From Bacillota bacterium (lineage in GTDB: Bacteria > Bacillota > Desulfitobacteriia > Desulfitobacteriales > JAJXUE01): a DNA stretch of 9,260 nt. The notes under the pieces are model-generated. The model was not told the origin of the DNA and made no database searches. It saw only the letters and a program-made list of their open reading frames with translations. Of the stretch, positions 5,640 through 9,260 are shown one piece after another; positions within the stretch are counted from its first letter, which is position 1, and each line of letters begins with the position of its first letter. The position numbers were made by a program, and so were the translations under genes. Where the stretch lies: the NCBI GenBank assembly GCA_021786555.1, contig JAJYNB010000145.1, positions 1 through 9,260 on the forward strand. The letters are read 5' to 3'.

Positions 5640-7905
5640 TTGACGGCTACGATCAAACAGAGCGGAAGTCTTGCCAGTGTTGCCGAAGACCTATTTGTGG
5701 AGCTGTTCTGCGACACTTTTGGCCCGGACAAATCGCAATATCTTTTTCTCCAGTACCCGTTCACCGACATCTATGGCAACAGGCGCTCGATTGACTTTGC
5801 CCTCGAGAGCGAAAGCTTAAAGATCGCGATTGAAATAGATGGGGAAACCTACCACAACCCCAGCAAGGTTTCCGCCAATAAATACTCTGATGACCTCACC
5901 AAGCAAAACAGCCTGATATATCAAAATTGGAAGGTGTACCGCTGGGTATATAACCAGCTGAAGCGCCAACCGGAGAAGGTTAAGGACGAGCTGCGGACCT
6001 TTGTAGGGGAAATGTCGGTCTTTAGGATGCTGGATGATTTTCTCCCCAAGCAAAAGGGCAAGACCATTGAGCTGAGATGGCATCAACAAGCCGCTTTGTC
6101 CAGTCTGCAGAACATGCGTTATCAGGGGGAGAGCATTGCCCTTCTGTATCACGCCACCGGAACCGGAAAAACTGTTACCGCAGTTAGTGACGCGAAAATA
6201 TTTGGTAAGAGGACCCTGTTTTTGGCCCACACCAAAGAACTGGTTACCCAAGCCCAAAAAACCTTTAATGACATCTGGGATAATGCTGATACAGGCCTTT
6301 ATGTCGCTGAGCAGAAAGATAAAGATGCCTATGTGGTCTGCGGCAGCATTCAGAGCTACTAAAAATCTTGATGAGTTCAAACCCGATGATTTCGGCTATG
6401 TAATCATAGATGAGTGCCACCACGGTACGGCAGATTCGTACCGGAAAATCTTAAGTTACTTCAAACCTGAATTTACCCTGGGACTTACCGCTACCCCTGA
6501 CCGAGCGGATGGAGAGAACATTCTTGCAGACTTCAAAAATGTGGCCCACAAGCTTGATCTGAAGGCAGCTGTTGAGTTAGGTGAGCTCGTGCCAATCAGG
6601 TGCATCAGGGTCAAGACCAATGTCGATCTTTCGACGGTAAGAATCAACGGCATTAAATATTACTCCCAGGACCTGGAAAGCAAGCTCTTTGTGCCTGAGA
6701 GAAATAAGATCCTGGTAGAAGCCTACCTGAATTATGTTAAGAACAAGAAAACAGTGGTTTTCTGTGCCTCAGTCCGGCACGCCAATGAAATAGCAACATT
6801 GTTAAAACAGAATGGTGTTAGGTCCGAGGCGGTATCCGGTTCAATGAAGTCCGCAGACCGGTCGCGCATACTTGAGCAGTATGAAAATGGGGAAATCAAC
6901 GTTTTGTGTGCCTGCGATCTGTTAAATGAAGGCTGGGACAGTCCTAAAACCGAAGTCTTGTTTATGGCCAGGCCCACTCTATCCAAAACCCTTTACCTTC
7001 AGCAGCTTGGCAGAGGGATGCGCAAGTCAGAGGGCAAGGAATACCTGATGGTCTTTGACTTCATTGATAACGCCAATATGTTTAACCAGCCATACTCGCT
7101 GCACAGGATCTTTAACCTCAAAGAATACAGGGCGGGAGAATACGTTGTAGCTTCACAGAAACAGTTTGAGTTGGACAGGGATCTCATTGCCAAAGGGGAA
7201 AAACCCTCTGTTCTGCTGGACTTTCCGGTAGACGTGGCAGACTACGAGCTGATTGACCTGTTTAACTGGCAGGCCGAAGTAAAGGGGATGATATCCCAGC
7301 TAGAATTCGTCAGGATGGTTGATGTTCAGACGGAGACCATTGAAAGGTATATCCGGGAAGGGAAAATTGCCCCTGATCTCGAGGTCCCGTTCGGTGACAG
7401 GAGGAGCTTCAAGTATTTCAAGGAAGCAACCGTGGAGAAGTATGCTAAGCAGTATGGCTGGGACATCATTACCCCAGCCAATATGAAAGACAAGTTTATG
7501 GCCATGGTCAAAACCATGGATATGAGTTTTTCCTACAAGCCGGTACTGCTGAAGGCTATGCTTAAGCACATGGACGAAAACGGTAGGGTGCTGGTCAAGG
7601 ATATTGTGACTTACTTTATAGATTTTTACGAAGCGAGAAAGGCAAAAGGTCTAGTGGTTGAGAAAAAGCAGAGTCTTTTCTGCAAGGATGGGTATTCGGA
7701 AAAAGATGTTGGAGGACTTATTTTTAGGAATCCCTTTAAGCGGTTCGAGGATATGCGTTTTATGAGCAGGTGTAGAGATATTGAGTACGTTGAGTTCAAC
7801 AGGCATATTTTGAAGTGGCTGTCGAAAGGGGAAATAGATTGGATCGTAACGCATTGCGACGATAAATTGAAGGAGTACTACGGGATACGCTTGTTGAATG
7901 CTTGA
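5640..7905 (+). pseudogene. Nuclease-SF2 DEAD/DEAH-type helicase, split by a frameshift at about 6357
   Basis: Together the two frames encode about 755 residues of a restriction-type helicase acting on DNA. Frame one (5640-6362) has a PD-(D/E)XK-like nuclease region with IDF (51-53) and AIEIDG (63-68), as in DUF559/Vsr-like nucleases. It continues with a Q-motif-like RWHQQAAL, Walker A HATGTGKT (171-178) and motif Ia FLAHTKELV, then stops at TAA 6360 after GSIQSY. The other frame resumes at ACT 6358 (TKNLDEFKPDDFGYV) with DECHH (from 6409), GLTATP and QLGRGMRK, ending at TGA 7903. One extra base, or two missing, after AGC 6356 explains the break: nothing else appears lost. Frame one would lack the motor's second half. 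The start is TTG 5640, preceded by GAGGGG 10 nt upstream and an in-frame stop at 5631; it is uncertain. A sequencing error is possible. Confidence 0.88.
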
Positions 7906-8190
7906 TGTACGAAGTGACAGTGAAACTATTTTTGTTGGGAGTCTCAGTCTCCTGAGTGATGGTTGAGAGACGGTACCTAAAGTGTCTCTTGGGTCCTGGC
8001 TTATTCTTAGGGTCGCCAAGCCTGGCCTGTATGACACATTTCTGGATACCTAACCCATTGTGTGCCTCTGACTATCGCTAAAGTTCAATAACCTAATTGA
8101 CTTGAAAAATGGTAGATCTTCCACATATGTGTGAAAAATTCTATCTACCCTTGCTTGTTCTTTCACAACTCTCAAGTGAGAAAAATATGA
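7906..8190. other. Non-coding or degenerate stretch after the helicase gene
   Basis: All three plus frames are broken by frequent stops. An ATG overlapping the helicase stop (TGATG, 7903-7907) opens only 16 codons. Small inverted repeats occur, for example CTCAG-TCTC-CTGAG and GAGAC/GTCTC around 7942-7988, without a T-run. The stretch GAGAAAAATATGAG just before 8191 could encode EKYE in a frame different from the next fragment, so the right end may be decayed DUF3427 coding sequence. Confidence 0.4.
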
Positions 8191-8451
8191 GCTTTGTTTC
8201 ACTGGCAGTCCCAGAGCAGAACTACTGAAGAATCTGTCACGGGACAAAGATACATAAACCAACCTGTAAACGGTGGGAATGTACTGTTCTTTGTCAGAGA
8301 ATACAAAAAGGAGGCAAGCTTGGCCTCCCCGTTTACCTGTATTGGTTTTGCCGATTTTCAAAGTCACTACGGTTCGGCCCCGATAAGTATTGTCTGGAAG
8401 ATGAGAGAGCCATTGCCGGGGTTTGTCATGAAGAAAACTGTAAAGGTTTGA
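8191..8451 (+). pseudogene. C-terminal remnant of a DUF3427-type protein
   Basis: About 86 codons from 8191 to TGA 8449 read LFHWQSQSRTTEES, GQRYINQ, VLFFVREYKK, SPFTCIGFADFQSHYG and PISIVWKMREPLPG. As I recall it, this is the pattern that closes DUF3427 domains, usually found at the C-terminus of helicase or helicase-nuclease proteins. The in-frame stop TGA 8188 lies directly before it and there is no ATG start or ribosome binding site. The rest of a normal protein, several hundred residues, is missing. I read it as a remnant of a second helicase-type gene that was deleted or decayed. An alternative is that this piece belonged to a neighbour gene rearranged here. The family call is from memory of the pattern. 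Confidence 0.65.
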
Positions 8452-8736
8452 TCATGTTTGAAGGACACATGGTTAATCAGACTTATGCCCTATCTTCTTA
8501 CTCCCCTTTGAAGGTTTGGTAAGGCCCGCAATGGGTTCAATTATCAAATCTCTTTTCCCTGGCTTTAATCCTCTGGCCGCCTGCGGATTCACCAAAAAAG
8601 GTTTCCCATAGCTGGCCCTGGATCATTACCAATAGCCCCTAGGACGCGCATTTACTGATTACAGGGAATTCAACGGCTGTGTCGAATACGGGTATGTAAT
8701 TGGCTGAATTGTGCTCGTTCACTGGAGGTGTGTAAG
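8452..8736. other. Gap without a recognisable gene
   Basis: No frame on either strand gives a convincing protein. A 26-codon plus frame from about 8530 (MGSIIKSLFPGFNPLAACGF) and a minus stretch reading IQGQLWETFFGESAGGQRIK look mildly protein-like but have no start signals and are broken by stops. The right end holds the ribosome binding site GGAGGTG (8724-8730) of the NERD gene. No clear promoter or terminator is seen. Confidence 0.4.
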
Positions 8737-9260
8737 ATGGCTGTCATGATTCCGGGAGGCTGACTTTGTGATCGTTCACCCATCCTTAGGCTATGCGGTG
8801 GTCGAAGTCAAGCAGGGGGAGATAAGCTACCAACAGGGCCAGTGGCATGAATTCAAGGATGGGAAATACCATCCCCTGGCTAAGGACCCGGTGGAACAGG
8901 CCCAGACCGCCATGTTCAGCATCCTAAAAGCTTACAAGCATGAGACCAGGGGGAAGGACTTCCCCCTGGGAATTCGCTTTGCCCTTTGTTTTCCCGAGTG
9001 TGCCAAGCTTTCAGGCACCCTGCCCCAGAGCCTGAAGCCAGACGGCGTCTGGACATTCCCTGATTTGGATCACCTTGAGGTAATGATCCAGGGACTTTTT
9101 GCCGGCCAGGAGAAAAGAAGCGAGCCTGAGGCCGTTAAGATCCTCCTGGACAAGGTCCTAGCCCCCTCATTTACCTTGTTTGCCACCCTGGAAGACAAGA
9201 TCTCCATGTACCGCAGTTCTGCCCAGCGAATTCTGACTGAGGAACAGGAGCGCATTTTGG
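8737..9260 (+). pseudogene. NERD-domain helicase-like gene, N-terminus deleted and frame-shifted, cut by window edge
   Basis: ATG 8737 has GGAGGTG (8724-8730) 6 nt upstream and opens MAVMIP, the usual beginning of NERD-domain helicases as I recall them, but reads TGA at 8761. In another frame, from 8753, READFVIVHPSLGYAVVEVK resumes in the middle of the NERD nuclease-related domain. It runs open to the right edge, through DPVEQAQTAMFSILKAY to LTEEQERIL, the segment that normally precedes Walker A of the SF1 helicase part. The first half of NERD (about 60-70 residues) is therefore missing, with the junction at about 8752-8756. No good start serves the second frame: GTG 8768 lacks a binding site and would drop the conserved EADF. 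Probably a pseudogene; the helicase part lies outside the window. Confidence 0.75.

Noticed and set aside
5513..5794. Plus-strand 93-codon frame starting at GTG 5513
   Set aside because: Its last third runs in the wrong frame through the helicase N-terminus and is rich in Cys and Arg, as shadows are. Only its middle part is kept, as a possible piece of a broken small gene.
6351..6366. Programmed +1 frameshift, as in the RF2 gene, joining the two helicase frames
   Set aside because: The site reads AGC TAC TAA A. It lacks the CTT TGA C slip motif and an upstream Shine-Dalgarno-like stimulator, and re-pairing of the Tyr tRNA from TAC to ACT is unfavourable. A mutation or sequencing error is simpler.
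8050..8367. Minus-strand open frame of 105 codons
   Set aside because: It is antisense to the DUF3427-like fragment, whose sequence pattern is much more convincing.
8521..8545. GGGTTCAAT as a tRNA T-loop
   Set aside because: The flanking bases do not form a T-stem, and no acceptor or anticodon arm fits.

Overview
The window looks like chromosomal DNA of a Gram-positive, probably clostridial, anaerobe (Peptococcaceae-like is my guess). The reasons are strong AAGGAGG-type ribosome binding sites, GTG and TTG starts, mid-range GC and the gene families present; species cannot be judged from this alone.

Layout. Positions 1-3019 (minus strand) hold a three-gene ABC-2 exporter operon: ATPase, permease, then a second permease cut by the left edge. 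The order and sizes resemble linearmycin-resistance-type (LnrLMN) exporters. Its promoter/leader carries a nested inverted repeat whose outer arm covers the ATPase ribosome binding site. Divergently, 3225-3923 (plus) encodes an N-formylglutamate amidohydrolase-family protein, followed by hairpin terminators.

Positions 4149-4900 hold the most unusual part: two tandem, diverged copies of a transcription-unit-like module about 290 bp long. Each has a -10-like box, a GGTGGAGGGGAGCTG 5' arm about where the transcript should begin, a ribosome binding site, a GTG-started 49-51 aa microprotein (27 of 49 positions identical between copies), a hairpin after the stop codon, and a 3' arm complementary to the 5' arm. 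The layout recalls type I toxin mRNAs with 5'-3' foldback, but I recognise no named family.

Positions 4952-5326 (minus) encode a HIT-family nucleotide hydrolase. From 5640 to the right edge (plus) lies what looks like a decaying defence or DNA-processing island. It contains a nuclease-SF2 helicase gene split by a frameshift at about 6357, an orphan C-terminal piece of a DUF3427-type protein (8191-8451), and a NERD-domain helicase-like gene whose beginning (8737-8754) is joined out of frame to the middle of its NERD domain. Three independent lesions suggest either real gene decay or poor sequence quality. A short open frame at 5491-5571, just upstream, may be another broken gene.
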